From Locusta migratoria (taxonomy: Eukaryota; Arthropoda; Insecta; Orthoptera; Acrididae), in contig CM048745.1 of assembly GCA_026315105.1 (NCBI GenBank), forward strand, positions 544,766,758 to 544,830,757: DNA of 64,000 nucleotides, read 5' to 3'. This document shows positions 44,775 to 56,029 of this stretch, piece by piece; within the stretch, counting starts at the first letter, position 1; each line of letters begins with the position of its first letter. The translations under genes and the position numbers were made by a program. Under the pieces are notes generated by a model that was not told the DNA's origin, did not search any database, and was given only the letters and a program-made list of their open reading frames with translations.

Positions 44775-46340
44775 TAATCTGCAATGACTTTTTCACACAA
44801 AATTTCGGGATACCAGTGACTTTTATTTATCTATCTTTATCCCTATACAGAAAGCCACAACTGTATGATGGAAATTCACAACCATTTAACAATATTATGA
44901 TACAACTGGCTAAATTCCCGCTGCTTCGAACGCTTAGACTGGGTGGTCTGCATTGGTTGTTTCTACTTCTAAATAAAACTTTTCACAGATTTAGCTTTAA
45001 AAATGCTTTTTCTAATCAAGTATTTTGATACAACTCTCCACTCCCTATTGCACCATTTTTGGCAGAATTCAAAACATGCCGAAACGCATTTTTTTAATTA
45101 TAACCATGGTTCCAAACCCAAATTTTCACATTTATAGTATCAAAATAGTCTTGGTAGCATCCTTAAAAGATTTTCCCTTATTCCATCCGCTTAATGGTTG
45201 AATTTACAAAAATATCGGAACACGTGTTTTTAAAATTCCAATCAAAAATATAAATCCGAAGTTTCGTATTTCTTCTTCAAACTTGCCTTAATAGCAACGT
45301 ATTTTCAAACAGACGTTCATCACCTATTTCACCCCCTTAGGGACGGGAATATCGATATGTCGCTGATGCCTACAGTATAAGATAAACAACATCTACAAAT
45401 TTCAAGTTTCTGTCGTCAGTAGATTCACTTTTCAGCACCGCTTTCTGTCTTTTAGAAACGGATCGAGAATGCGAAATTCCTTTTTTGCGCTTTGGCATCT
45501 TTCTTGGTAGTTTTACTTTTCAAACTGCAATATGCACTTATTTTTCTTTATTCGTACGCTTGCTGCAGGAAAAAGAATGTGCATCACGTTTCGCTGTATA
45601 TAACCTCTTTGCTATTATAGTGTCAAAAGTCATCGCTGGTCTTCAGTGCAATTTTATATAAGTCGACGGCTTTCAAATACTATATGATCCACCCTCTTAC
45701 AGCTATCGACAAGGAACTGCTAATCCAGTTGTTAGTATTTTGATCCTAAGCACTACAGTTGTCTTTCCAATGTTTATATTGAGATCATTGGTGTATTGCT
45801 AGTGTAGTTAATGATCAGTTAATGTACGTCTGTGTTTCCCAGTGTTTTATCTGTGAGTCTTTTTTGTCTTTGAGCATCTATTGATCGTGTCATTGTTCCA
45901 CATTTTACGAATTTTTGTTCGCCACAGTCATCCACCGCCAGACACCGCGACCAAAACACCATTGTGCACACCACGATTCTAAAGGTAAAGACTACTCTCA
46001 TGCATAACCACCATCGGTCTGCAGTGAATAATTTCGGCTACCAAGTGAAATATACGGACACACGTCCAACGTTCATATATATATATATATATATATATTG
46101 ATTTACGCGGTACACGCACTCGATTGACATAGGTGTTCACCATCCAAGGCCGCTAGCTCCACTGACATTCTTAAGTAACTCTCTATGAAACTAAGAATTA
46201 AATAACTTTTCTAAGCAACAGAAAATGGTTTAGCACAAGGCAATTTCATCATATAAACATAAATATTTAAATAGAGGTATCTTAAATAGCAATAAAATTG
46301 CTGGAGGGTTTTGGCAGACTGAAAGCTTAGGTAAGTGCCA
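44775..46340. other. Unassigned stretch
   Basis: There are no recognisable genes. A short (AT)n tract lies at 46078-46100. ORFs at 44816-45028 and 45819-46001 have no domain. Confidence 0.35.
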
Positions 46341-46355
46341 ATCGGATTTTAGATG

Positions 46356-46565
46356 TTCAAAATGTTCAAATGTTTGTAAATCTATCGCACCAAACTGCAT
46401 GGTCATCAGCCCGTAGCTTACAAACTACTTAAACTAAGATAATCTAACCTAAGGACAAAACACACACCCACCCCCATGCCACAGGGAGGACTCGAAACTC
46501 CGATGGCGAGCAACCGAGCGCTCCTCAGCAAGGCGCCTTAGATCGCTCGGCTACTTCACCTCGGC
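46356..46565 (-). mobile_element. tRNA-derived SINE, variant subfamily
   Basis: The minus strand has a head with TAGCCGAGCGATC and GGAGTTTCGAGTCC, and a tail ending CATTTGAACATTTTGAA. The target duplication is GATTTTAGATG at 46345-46355 and 46566-46576, a perfect 11 bp match. The head differs from family A. Confidence 0.9.
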
Positions 46566-46576
46566 GATTTTAGATG

Positions 46577-47999
46577 GAAATAAGGGCGTCTTTTCCCCAC
46601 AGAACACTTGTTTACCAGACCTTATGCTCAATGTTTCACTCACACGTAATGCTCTTACCAACACAATAAATGAATCTCACAGAATATAATATGAAAAAAG
46701 CCAGCAAATGGCTACAAATCATCATCTTCAAACGGTCTTATATTGGTTTTGTGCGTAAAGTAGTTGTGCTTTTTCGTGACTTCAATAAAAATAACACTTC
46801 TTAAATAATCTTAACATATATGACCTAATAATAGATACATCACCCTGTGGTCTAACATGCCTCGGCCATCTTGTGAAAAAAAAATGACAAAAAGGTAACT
46901 CAGCAGCAATGAACTACAAATAAACATTGACAATTGATAAACAAACCCATAGCGTCGGAATACTAATTTACAAAGAGAAATCGCTTTTAAATTATGCATC
47001 AAGATTACATTTACTACTATTATTAATATCGACATAGTAACATGTGTGACAGTTTAATCAGGAAGAGAAAAGACTGTTTCGAATAAGAATATGTACAGAA
47101 TTGAGCAAACGATTGCGAATGTAGAACGATCACGTTTAAGCACGCCCAGGTGAGTCGTGAGAGCTCGGAAAAATCTATTTCGCGCCACTGATGACACGTC
47201 ATACAAAATGGACATGTTAGGACTACGGCGTACACCACGTTGACGTCATAAAAGTGGGTTATAACGGGCGAGATAGGTCCTTTAGCGAAAAATTGCACAT
47301 GTTGTATAGGCACTAAAGTGGGTCGAACGCAGAGCGAGGTAGGAACTCAACAACACACAGTGGCCACAGTGCAGTATGTCATCTACATTTAACACGCGCC
47401 TTTAAGGGATTATCTGGTTGTCCATTGCTCATTGGTTGCCGCAGCTCTGAGTACCGACTGTCCCGTACTCCCGTTGTGTACATTACCCGAGACCCCCAAC
47501 CACCTGACATCGGCTAGCACTGTTGCTCATGGTGATACACAAAAATTCACGAGAGAGCCTTTGCAGTCCTCTACCTATATTAATTAAAACCGTGCAAATC
47601 CGTTAATCCGTGCAAAACCCTTAAACGTTTAAAGTTCTTGAGCGATTGCTTTGAAATAAAAAAATAAAAATAAAAAAAAAATAAATAAAAAAAAAAAACA
47701 TTGCCTTCTAATGCAGGGAAGGTCTCTGAACACCTATTTATTTAATATAAATTATATTATCTATACATATGTTACTTTTGGCCATTTACTGTAACAACGT
47801 TATAACATTCTTATATAAATTATTGTATGACATATTAAAATTAAATTATTTAAACAACCGTGTTTTTCAGGCAAAGTCATGTCAGATTTTTAAAAAATTA
47901 CCTCAAGCTTTCTCCGATTTTCCCATAAGATTACACATGAAAAATGTACGTTTGTTCAAAATTTCAAATCTCTGAAAATACTTAACATATTACGTTGAA
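46577..47999. other. Unassigned stretch with A-rich run
   Basis: An A-rich low-complexity run lies at about 47655-47700. ORFs at 46811-47035, 47023-47313 and 47769-47975 show no domain. Confidence 0.35.
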
Positions 48000-48003
48000 A
48001 TAT

Positions 48004-48456
48004 TGTCACGTTGAAAATTGCAATTCGAAGGCTAGCTCGTTACTAGAGCTAAATACTTTGCACTTAGAACTGGTTTATTGGTATATAAGCGTACACTCAG
48101 AAAAGACTGTTTCCTGATTTGAGTACTCTGTGGTATTTATACATACAAATAATTTTTGGGAGTTAACAAGTACATCTATAATAATAAACAGCTACTACAC
48201 CGAAGTAGCGCAGTGGTAACACACTGGACTCCATCTCCGGGTATCCATATTTAGGTTTTCCGTGATTTTCCTAAATCACTCCAGGCAAATGCCGGTATGG
48301 TTCCTTTCAAAGGGTATGGCCGATTTCGTCCCACATCCTTCCCTGGAAATCCGAGCGTTAGCTCAGTCTCTAATAACCACGCTGTCGACGGGGCGTTAAA
48401 CCCTAAGCTTTCTTGCTTCCTTCCAGCTACCACATTGTACAAATATACAAGGAATT

Positions 48457-48492
<36 letters not shown>

Positions 48493-48582
48493 CTCCGTGC
48501 CTGTGGTAGGATTGGAACCGGGAACTGCCAGAACAGCAATTTGCACTAGAGCACCGCGTGTTCCGTCGTAAGACTCGCGGCA
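48004..48582 (-). mobile_element. Solo LTR related to the gypsy element, with nested SINE
   Basis: The termini match the 36.8-42.6 kb LTR (TGTCACGTTGAAAA on the plus side; TGCCGCGAGTCTTACGACG at the element start), as do internal words such as GGTATTTATACA and GGAGTTAACAAG. It is flanked by ATAT at 48000-48003 and 48583-48586. No coding region remains, so it probably arose by recombination between two LTRs. The T-arm-like CGGTTCCAATCC is also present near its start. Confidence 0.82.
48199..48424 (+). mobile_element. SINE family B, with tRNA-like head, nested in the solo LTR
   Basis: The head has GTAGCGCAGTGGTAACACAC (box A-like TAGCGCAGTGG) but the T-arm region is shortened. The body matches 11755-11967 (tttaggttttccgtgatttt, cactccaggcaaatgc, ggggcgttaaac). 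A run of about 33 T follows at 48459-48491. Confidence 0.85.
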
Positions 48583-49194
48583 ATATTTACGCAATGTTTC
48601 ATTCAATTTACCACGTGTTTTCTAGTAGCCACTAGAACGGTATCTTTCATGCGTGTCATATTTATATAATAAAAGGCGAACGTTATAAAAATATACGGAT
48701 ATTGTTTCCTCAAAATCTAAACGTGGAAAAGAAGATTTTGTGTTTTTAACCTTTTATTTATTGACGTCGTATCTGTCTGTTTGAACAAATCAAAATCAGA
48801 AACTACTGCACTACTGTGTATCCGATAATCACAAATAACTTTAGTGTAGCATGCGGCTACATAGAGGCCTTAATTCAACAAAATCTAAACACGAAATGGA
48901 AAGATATAATCTACATTTTTTATCCCACCGTGTCTATCTTTTTGTCTGTTCTAACACCTTAATTTGTGGAACTGTTAGACGAATGGTTTTGGGCGTTTGA
49001 GAGATTAACTAAGCAAATTTAGGGCCAATATAAAGGCTTCATTTGTTAATCTGAGAAGGAAAACAAAAGTTATGGTAGTTAATTTTTAAGTCGTACTTTA
49101 CGTTCTTTCCTTGTTTCTTGTGGGACTTGAGAATGGGATAAGGATGGTCGCGAAACATACCGTCCTGACAATAACTGACAGCGTGCGAGGATTG
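48583..49194. other. Unassigned AT-rich stretch
   Basis: No coding or repeat family is recognised. Confidence 0.3.
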
Positions 49195-49345
49195 GTTAGA
49201 TACATAAGAAAACATGATCATCAAAATAAAATAAAGGAAATCATATAGAAAACGGAAAGTTGTAGGTGCTCCTTTTTACCGCGAGCTATTAGAGAATGGA
49301 ACTGTAGAGAAATATCACAAAAGCGGTTCATTGTGACTTGCAGAG
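49195..49345 (+). mobile_element. CR1-like LINE 3' terminal fragment
   Basis: ACATGATCATCAAAATAAAATAA and GAGCTATTAGAGAATGGAAC match the C-terminal end of the LINE also seen at 58.5 kb (same phrase near 58527). Only the last 150 bp remain. Confidence 0.6.
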
Positions 49346-49427
49346 TATTTTAGTGACCAGTGAGAACTATAGTTCCCACTTACTTTCCCTGTAAGTTCAC
49401 TGATAATCTGTGTTCCCACTTCGTAAC

Positions 49428-49465
<38 letters not shown>

Positions 49466-50228
49466 CTTGTGTGTGTGTGTGTTTGTAGTGTGCTTTTTTT
49501 GCGTGTGAAGTGAATTGTGTTGTTTTTGTCTACTTTTATATTTATGAGGGAGATAGTATTTGTGTATATTTGCTGGATATCAATGAAAATTACATGAATA
49601 TTACGAGGTAAGTTAGTGAAGTGCAGTTTGTATGGCTGTGCAATCGGCATCGTAGTTATTGTTTGTCTCTTATTGCTTAGAATGCCTGGACTCGCGTAAG
49701 AAGAGGTTTCGAGAATTTTGTACGCTTTACCAGAAGATGTAGAGATTCAGATGTCGATGCTGACTCTGATGAAGATTTTGAGTCACCAAATACTCAGATT
49801 TTGAACGAAACTTGTTGATAACATTAGTGTTTCAAATAAAGACAACTGTTTCAATTTGCCAATAGACGCTTGTGAAATAGGGAAATAATGTGTAGCAACT
49901 GTCGTGTACCTCTGTGTGTAGCGCCATGCTTCTCTAAGTTCCATAGTACGTCACCTTAGTGAACTCAGTGGACAATATGAACTAATACAAAAGTAAATCA
50001 AATGTTTAATATGCTTTTTCTACTAAAAATAAAGGAAATACATTTTTTAATTATAAAGTCCAGTTACTCTAATGTTCGATGGAAACAATAGTGCCCACTA
50101 ATTTTATTTTACCTGTAGGCTAAATTCTCACTTTTAAGAATTAAACTGCGATGTATGGCGTCTTAGCCCAATAAAGTATTCATAAAAAGTCTACAACTTC
50201 TGGAAGTAATTTGGTCACTAAAGGCTTA
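49340..50228 (+). mobile_element. Candidate non-autonomous piggyBac-like element
   Basis: The left end has TTTAGTGACCAGTGAGAAC near 49350. The right end has the complement (TTTGGTCACTAAAGG) followed by CTTAAG at about 50208-50228, close to a TTAA target. The interior near 49680-49820 reads, in shifting frames, EEVSRILYALPEDVEIQ and SDVDADSDEDFESPN, like the acidic N-terminus of piggyBac transposases. A (T)33 run is at 49431-49465. The left TTAA is not seen. Confidence 0.4.
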
Positions 50229-50925
50229 AGTACATGTACCCTTGCAAATGTGAGTCGGCTTGTTACGGGGCACTTTATTTACTACTAGTATTGCCTGTGG
50301 TCGAAAATCGACCAATTGTGCTTACAATGGTCACTAGGGGTGAAATTTTACGTATCATGTCGGCGGCCTCGCGTGATTATGTTGGCAACATCAACAACAC
50401 GATAGAAAATCTTTGCCCATTTTTTCAAACCACATAGAATGACTCGATTAGTGTATCGTACAGACCATGAAGTAAAAAAATAATGCTGTTCCTGCTTTAT
50501 GGTTGACAGGTTCTTGTATGTATCCTCGTCCGCTCAGTAAAAGTTATTGCTATCATAAACCGAAGATTCCATGAGAAAACATCAGCGTTGTCAAGCAATT
50601 GGCTAAAATGAAGACTCACAGGATTCTCACTATTCAGCATCTGTTGCCAACATTATCACAGGATGCCGCTGGGATGTTTGGTAAAATTTAACCGGCACTG
50701 GGAGGTATGAAACGGTATCTTTTACGTGTTAAGGAAAATGCATGACATAATAACAACAAATAAAACGGAAGTACATACTTCTCATGCCATTTTCGAATTA
50801 TATAACTTTCATTAGCCTAATATTTGAAATGGAACTACAATTTCGGTGTTCGTATATTTATACAACGCCAAGTAATAATGTTACTTCGATACTGCGGTAT
50901 TCAGAATTCCAGAGCTGACAACATG
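50229..50925. other. Unassigned stretch
   Basis: ORF 50234-50437 (plus) has no recognised domain. No repeat family is seen. Confidence 0.3.
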
Positions 50926-51064
50926 TCGACTTCGTAGTTCCACCCGTGCTCCGCTACATGTTTTCCCGGTATACCATCATTTATATCGGCATTCTCGACT
51001 TCGTAGTTATACCCGACCACCGCTAGATGCCTCTCCCGGCGCATCATCCTTTATATCGGCATTC
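50926..51064 (+). repeat. 69 bp tandem duplication
   Basis: Two copies start TCGACTTCGTAGTT at 50926 and 50995 and end ATTTATATCGGCATTC / CTTTATATCGGCATTC. The middle parts have diverged. Confidence 0.85.
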
Positions 51065-51410
51065 ATATGAAAACATCCATTTCCTTTAACCACTCATAAT
51101 CACTGCGAAAATGAAGCATTTGAACGGCACAAGAAAGTGAGTTGGAAGCACTCCATGTTTCGATATTCACTTATTTTAACACGTTATTTTAATACTGCAG
51201 ATGCGCTGCATTACAGCGTCTTTGGTCGAGGCGAATAGCCAATCAGTGAGCTGATTGTTGGAGGATGTAGAACTTGATCCAAGCTGTATATAGGAAAATT
51301 TCTACTTCGTTTTACCACTTTTAATGGCTAAATGCACTCATAATGTTAATATTCGTTAGCAAATTGTAAGCAGCCAACCAGTTGTAGTAATAGTTGTTTA
51401 ATTAACTTTT

Positions 51411-51448
51411 GACCACGGTTTCGACAGATATAAACCCTTCTTCTTCAG
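51411..51448 (-). ncRNA. Hammerhead-like motif, left arm
   Basis: The minus strand reads CTGAAGA (canonical core), A, GAAGGGTTTATATCTGTC (stem II with a mismatch), GAAA, then ACC-GT-GGT-C, which can form a short stem III with a GUC cleavage triplet. This is the only copy where stem III closes within one molecule. Confidence 0.55.
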
Positions 51449-52204
51449 AAATACATGTAAACCTATAGACAATGTGACATCATAAATTAAAATTTCTAAT
51501 CGTTATGTCTGAAATATGCGTCATACCAAACCTATTGTCTAAAACATTGTGAAATACAAATCAGAGTAAAACTGTTACTTATTATAATTGCATATCACAG
51601 GAATGTGACATCATTATGATCTAGGGAATGTGGTTTAGACTAAACGATGCGTCAGCGCATCTGCAGACATTCACGCTTACTGATTTGAAGCAAGGGGCGT
51701 GCATACCAGGACCGGTGGCGCATGCGCCGTGGAACTTTCAGTGGGTTACGTAGCTATTGGCAGAATGTACATTGAATTTATAACGATGCCAATAAATGGA
51801 ATACTTGGATAAAAAGAGGGTTAGAAATTTGAGGGAAGCTGTGGAAACAAATATTACAAAGGTCAATTGTAACAATATGCTGACTAACAAATACTGTTGA
51901 AATACACTGTTAAACGAACAATAATAGCTACGTAACCCACTCAAAGTTCCATGGCTTCCTTGCCTCAAATCAGTATGTGTGAGTGTCTGCAGATGCGCTG
52001 ACGTATCTTTCAGTCTAAACCACATTCCCTAGATCATAGGGATGTCACATTCCTGTGATATGCAAGTATAGTAAGTAACAGTTTTATTCTGATTTGTATT
52101 TCACAATGTTTTAGACAATACGCTTGGTACGACGCATATTTCAGGCATAACGATTAGAAATTTTAATTTACTATGTCACATTGTCTATAGGTTTACATGT
52201 ATTT

Positions 52205-52242
52205 CTGAAGAATACGGGTTTATATCTGTCGAAACCGTAGTC
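52205..52242 (+). ncRNA. Hammerhead-like motif, right arm
   Basis: The plus strand reads CTGAAGA, A, TACGGGTTTATATCTGTC, GAAA, CCGTAGTC. The core is canonical. Stem II and stem III each have one more mismatch than in the left arm. Confidence 0.45.
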
Positions 52243-52504
52243 AAACGTTTATTAAACAACTATTACGGCAACTGGTTGGCTGCTAATAATTTGCTATCCT
52301 ATAACCGTTGCTGAGGCGCAGTCATGTTTAAAATATTTATATTCGTGAAATCTACGACAAACAATCTTTCGAATTATGTAACTTTCATTGGCCTTCTTGT
52401 ACGAATAAGTTAGTAATCTGTACGACAATTTTCGTGTCAGCGTATTTACATAATGATTCCATTGCAGTCGACATATTTTTACTGAAGAAAGTCGCCCTTA
52501 CCAA

Positions 52505-53345
52505 TTACGCCTCTTGCAAAGCGGAAAAGAACCGGGGTCCGCTGGTTCAGAATCGGCCACTCTGTGCAGCTTGCAACGACGGCTCTAACACTCCGTGCCC
52601 CGCGCGAGTAGGCCTTTTTTCTTTTTTTTTTTTTCTTTTTTTTTCTGACAGTGGACACTGCGGGGACATCGGACCGCATCGGATTAACCGGATTCCGGCG
52701 ATAGTTCAACTTTTCAAATTAAACTTTGCGGTCTGCGTTCCGGCGGACAGGCAGCAGCGGTACGTACCCTCGCGTGGCGCGCTATACGTCAGCCGACACC
52801 GATTCAATAACGCGTCCGGTAGCGGCTCCCAGATATACTGTAGGCCCGGCTGCAGCCGCGGCCCGCTCCCTGTTATCTTAATTACGGCCCGCTATCCCTC
52901 AGTCCCCCCACCACCCTCCCACTCTTCCCCACAATATGTCTTTCTCCCCTCCTCCTCTCCCTCCGGACCTGCCCCCTCTCGCACCAAATTTCCACCCGGC
53001 AAAACTGTACGCCGAGCGACAAAAGCGAGACGTATTGTTCCGCCAACTGCTGTTTTGCAGATCCCTGGAGCTGTTGCGCTCGCGCGCTCGTTATTAATTT
53101 TCGCTGCCGTTGCTGTCTCGGCTTAATACGTCATTATTAATATCAACAGTGACGACAACATCGACAACAACAACGCCGACAACGCGCCGATAGTCCCGGG
53201 GCGACGTGAGCGCAGTCGTTTCTGTCACTGCACGAAATTAACGGCGCGGCACTCGATTGGCTGCGCGTTTCATTGTTAATTAGGGCGATCCGCTCTTGTT
53301 TATAACGCGCAGCGACCCTTCTGGCTCGCGACGCACTGTGATATT
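52505..53345. other. Large GC-rich island with promoter-like words
   Basis: CpG-dense sequence is broken by a T-rich run (52612-52645). A 230-codon ORF (52434-53126) is open mainly because of composition and has no domain. Near the right end stand ATTGG (inverted CCAAT, 53256-53260), TTAATTAG (53276-53283, homeodomain-type) and TATAA (53301-53305) within about 50 bp. No transposon family matches. It is the best candidate for unique host DNA, such as an enhancer, a promoter or a 5' exon. Confidence 0.45.
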
Positions 53346-53706
53346 ACCCGAAAATTGGTCGCTTCAGGTTACGAGAGAGAGAAGAGAGATTCTCTACCGA
53401 CTATCATACTAAATTTGTCATTCCTGAGCTGCGCATTTAGCGAGCGGGAATATAAATTCGAGTGGGTGTACTCTTTGTACTAAAAAGCTAAAAAGAAAGT
53501 GAGTTTCTGATATTCGATAAACTCGTCCATTTCGGAGAAAAACGACTGTAGTGTAGTTCCGACGGTAGTGGTTATGCAACATCGCCCGAGATTTGTGTGA
53601 CTGGATAGGCGATTTCCTGTCAGAGAGGACACATTTTATGATGATTAGGTAGTACTGCTGTGAAGCTGTTTAGGTCGCAAATTCTTTATTATAGGTCACA
53701 CTTCAT

Positions 53707-53733
53707 GACGCGTTTCGGCTTTACCATCATCAG
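53707..53733 (-). ncRNA. Hammerhead-like motif, canonical core, left arm
   Basis: The minus strand reads CTGATGA, T, GGTAAAGCC (short stem), GAAAC, GCGTC. Core, GAAAC and GUC triplet are all present. Stem III is the palindrome ACGCGT, which could pair only in a dimer. Confidence 0.55.
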
Positions 53734-53843
53734 ATTAGAATCTCCTCCGTGCCATGTGCACATGTGAACAGATGTAAGACGTTGTTTGATACACATACAA
53801 AAGCAGTAGTCTGCTTGTATGTGTATCAACAAGAGATCCTAAT

Positions 53844-53870
53844 CTGCTGATGGTAAAGCCGAAACGCGTC
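53844..53870 (+). ncRNA. Hammerhead-like motif, right arm, A6 mutated
   Basis: The plus strand reads CTGCTGA, T, GGTAAAGCC, GAAAC, GCGTC. It is identical to the left-arm motif except that A6 is now C, which should abolish activity. Confidence 0.45.
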
Positions 53871-54920
53871 ATTTTTGAGGGCACGCTATACATGAAGTGT
53901 GACCTATAATAAAGAATTTGCGACCTAACCACAGCAGTACTACCCAATCATTTCATCATGACCGTCTGCCTCCTCAACGACTTTATGTCGCATTTACAGT
54001 TTATGATAATCGATGGTAAGGCATCGACTAAAACAGAAGACAAATCCGGCTTACCAAAGAGTAGAGTTACTGGTCCTTCGCAGTTCTCTACATAAATAAT
54101 TTGGGAGAAAATCTGAGCAGCTCTCTTAGGTTGTTTGCACATGATGCCGTCATTTATCGTCAAGTCATCTGAAGATCAAAACCAACGGCAGAATGATCTA
54201 AATAAGGTATCAGGGCGGTGAAAAAATTGGCAATTGATTGTATAAGGCAAGTGTGACGTCGTCCACATGAGTAGGAAAAGAAATCTGTTAAACCTCAAAT
54301 GTGAAGGCCGTAAACTCCACTATGTTCCTAGGAATCACTATTACATCAGACTTCAACTGGAAAGAACACGTAGATGACGTCGTAAGAAAGACGAACCAGA
54401 GACTGCGTTTTATTGGCAGGAAACTTAAAACTTGCAACAGAACTACTAAAGAGACAGCATACACTACGTTTGTACGTCCTCATTTGGAGTATTGCTGCCC
54501 AGTATGGGATCCTTATCAAGTGGATTTGACGGAAGCCATCCAAAGAGTCCAAAGAAGGAAAGCTCGTCTTGCATTGTCACGATACAGGGGAGACAGCGAC
54601 ACGGAAACGATACAGGATCTGGGATGGATACCATTACAACAACGGCGTTTACCTACGAAACTCCAATCGCCAACGTTATCCTCTGAATGTGAATATGAGT
54701 GGTTGACTTCCACCCAAATAGGTAGAAATTAATATCAAAATAAAATCCGAGACATCCGAGCTCGAACGGAGGTATTCTGATGTGTTTTATTCCGCGCGCT
54801 ATTCGCGAATGCAATGGTAGAAGAATAGTAAAATGGTGTTTTCATGAACCCTCTGCCAGGCACTTAAATGTCATTGGCAGTGTTTCCCATGTAGATATAG
54901 ACATAGTTTCTTTCAATACT

Positions 54921-56029
54921 CACTTAATCTTTAAAAAACAGGGGTGCTCAAATGTAAAGGTACGAAATGAAACTGTGGGTATTCTTGAAGTCTTTATTCG
55001 AAAGTAATCACTAGAGGCCTGAGCACAAATATTCCACTGTTTAACGAACTTAAGAATTCCATGCTCCTAGAATTCCTGTGGCTCTGACAACAGCCAGTCT
55101 TCTACTGTATCCTCAAGTTCGTCGTCCGAGTACAATCACTTCCCTTTTCCCTCTTTTCTCGAATTTTTTCTTATTTAGCACAAGTTTATTGATTCTGAAT
55201 AGCTCTTACATTTAGTTGCCGTATACCTTTAATGGTACTATATACAATTCACACACATCCCACTGACATGACTTCTGGTAATGAATTGATGTGATATACG
55301 ATGATACCGTCTTGTTTGTCAATTTGCATTTTTTTCATCACTCCATTCATTATTGTCGATTGATAACTTCACTTATGTTATACTTATATTGACCATTTTC
55401 CACAGGGCCTAGTTGGTCATGGAAAAAGTCAGTACATGAATCTGTAACATAAGAGCAGTAATAGATAAATTGGGACAGAGAGGAGTCGTATGTATACGAA
55501 ATAGCTAAGGTTTCGTAAATGCAATCAAGACAGAAAATTAAGATATTTTTAAGTTATCCAGCAAATCGTTGACAGAATGGAAAGAGTGAACCAAGAGAAA
55601 ACTACCCAATTTGGGCTTTAAAGTGCGTGGATTACTACAAAGATTTTTGAATTTTTGTAGCTACTTACTGAAATGCATACAGCAGAATACTACACGCCTG
55701 TCTACACAAGGAGGCGTTATCAAAATGCTGATTCGAGTTCTGGGTACTACTAACTCATGCGAATTTGCTCATATAATTAACAATAAAAGTCATTAAAAGA
55801 AATATGTATTGAGACAACGTTATCGGAATTTCCAGGCTACAAAATGTATGTGAGCTTACACGACATATAGTTCGAGCCACCCCTTACCGCCCCATAAACA
55901 CACTTTATAATAAGAGGATTCACGACGTGCAAGGGAATGAAAAATGGACTACATTTTGTGCTGAACTATTACTTACTTCAAGTACTGTTCCAATAGTAAA
56001 TAACTTACCTTTTAATTTTTAGCGGTTCA
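54921..56029. other. Unassigned AT-rich stretch
   Basis: ORFs 54780-55007 and 55611-55796 show no domain. No repeat family is recognised. Confidence 0.3.

Larger units (their letters stand above)
51357..52296. mobile_element. 940 bp foldback element with two ribozyme-like motifs
   Basis: Long inverted arms run from TAGCAAATT-GTAAGCAGCC (51357) inwards to about 51765, and from about 51927 to the complementary GGCTGCTAATAATTTGCTA (52296). The inner pair GTGGGTTACGTAGCTATT / AATAGCTACGTAACCCAC closes the stem. The loop of about 160 bp (51766-51926) encodes nothing recognised. Each arm has one motif in mirrored orientation. Confidence 0.85.
53639..53959. mobile_element. 320 bp foldback element with two ribozyme-like motifs
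   Basis: Arms of about 100 bp (ATTAGGTAGTACTGCTGTG on the left; CACAGCAGTACTACCCAAT on the right) pair closely, including AGGTCGCAAATTCTTTATTA. The loop contains a second inverted pair (TTGATACACATACAAA.. / ..TTGTATGTGTATCAA). It lies within the LINE RT region. The target duplication is unclear. Confidence 0.8.
53565..54920 (+). mobile_element. CR1-like LINE, interrupted by a foldback element
   Basis: The plus strand starts at CDWIGDFLSERTHF (RT) near 53575 and resumes after the foldback with words for NNLGENLSSSLRLFAHDAVI near 54100 (ADD changed to AHD). ORF 54301-54732 reads NWKEHVDDVVRKTNQRLRF and LEYCCPVWDPYQVDL. The 3' tail ends at about 54905. The loss of the catalytic Asp and a frameshift make it inactive. 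Confidence 0.82.

Noticed and set aside
48297..48509. ORF with a poly-Phe run (and its antisense poly-Lys ORF)
   Set aside because: It is a translation of the SINE body and a homopolymer T tract.
52434..53126. 230-codon plus-strand ORF
   Set aside because: It is open because of GC-rich composition plus a T run coding Phe/Ser. It has no domain, no clear start context and low-complexity content.
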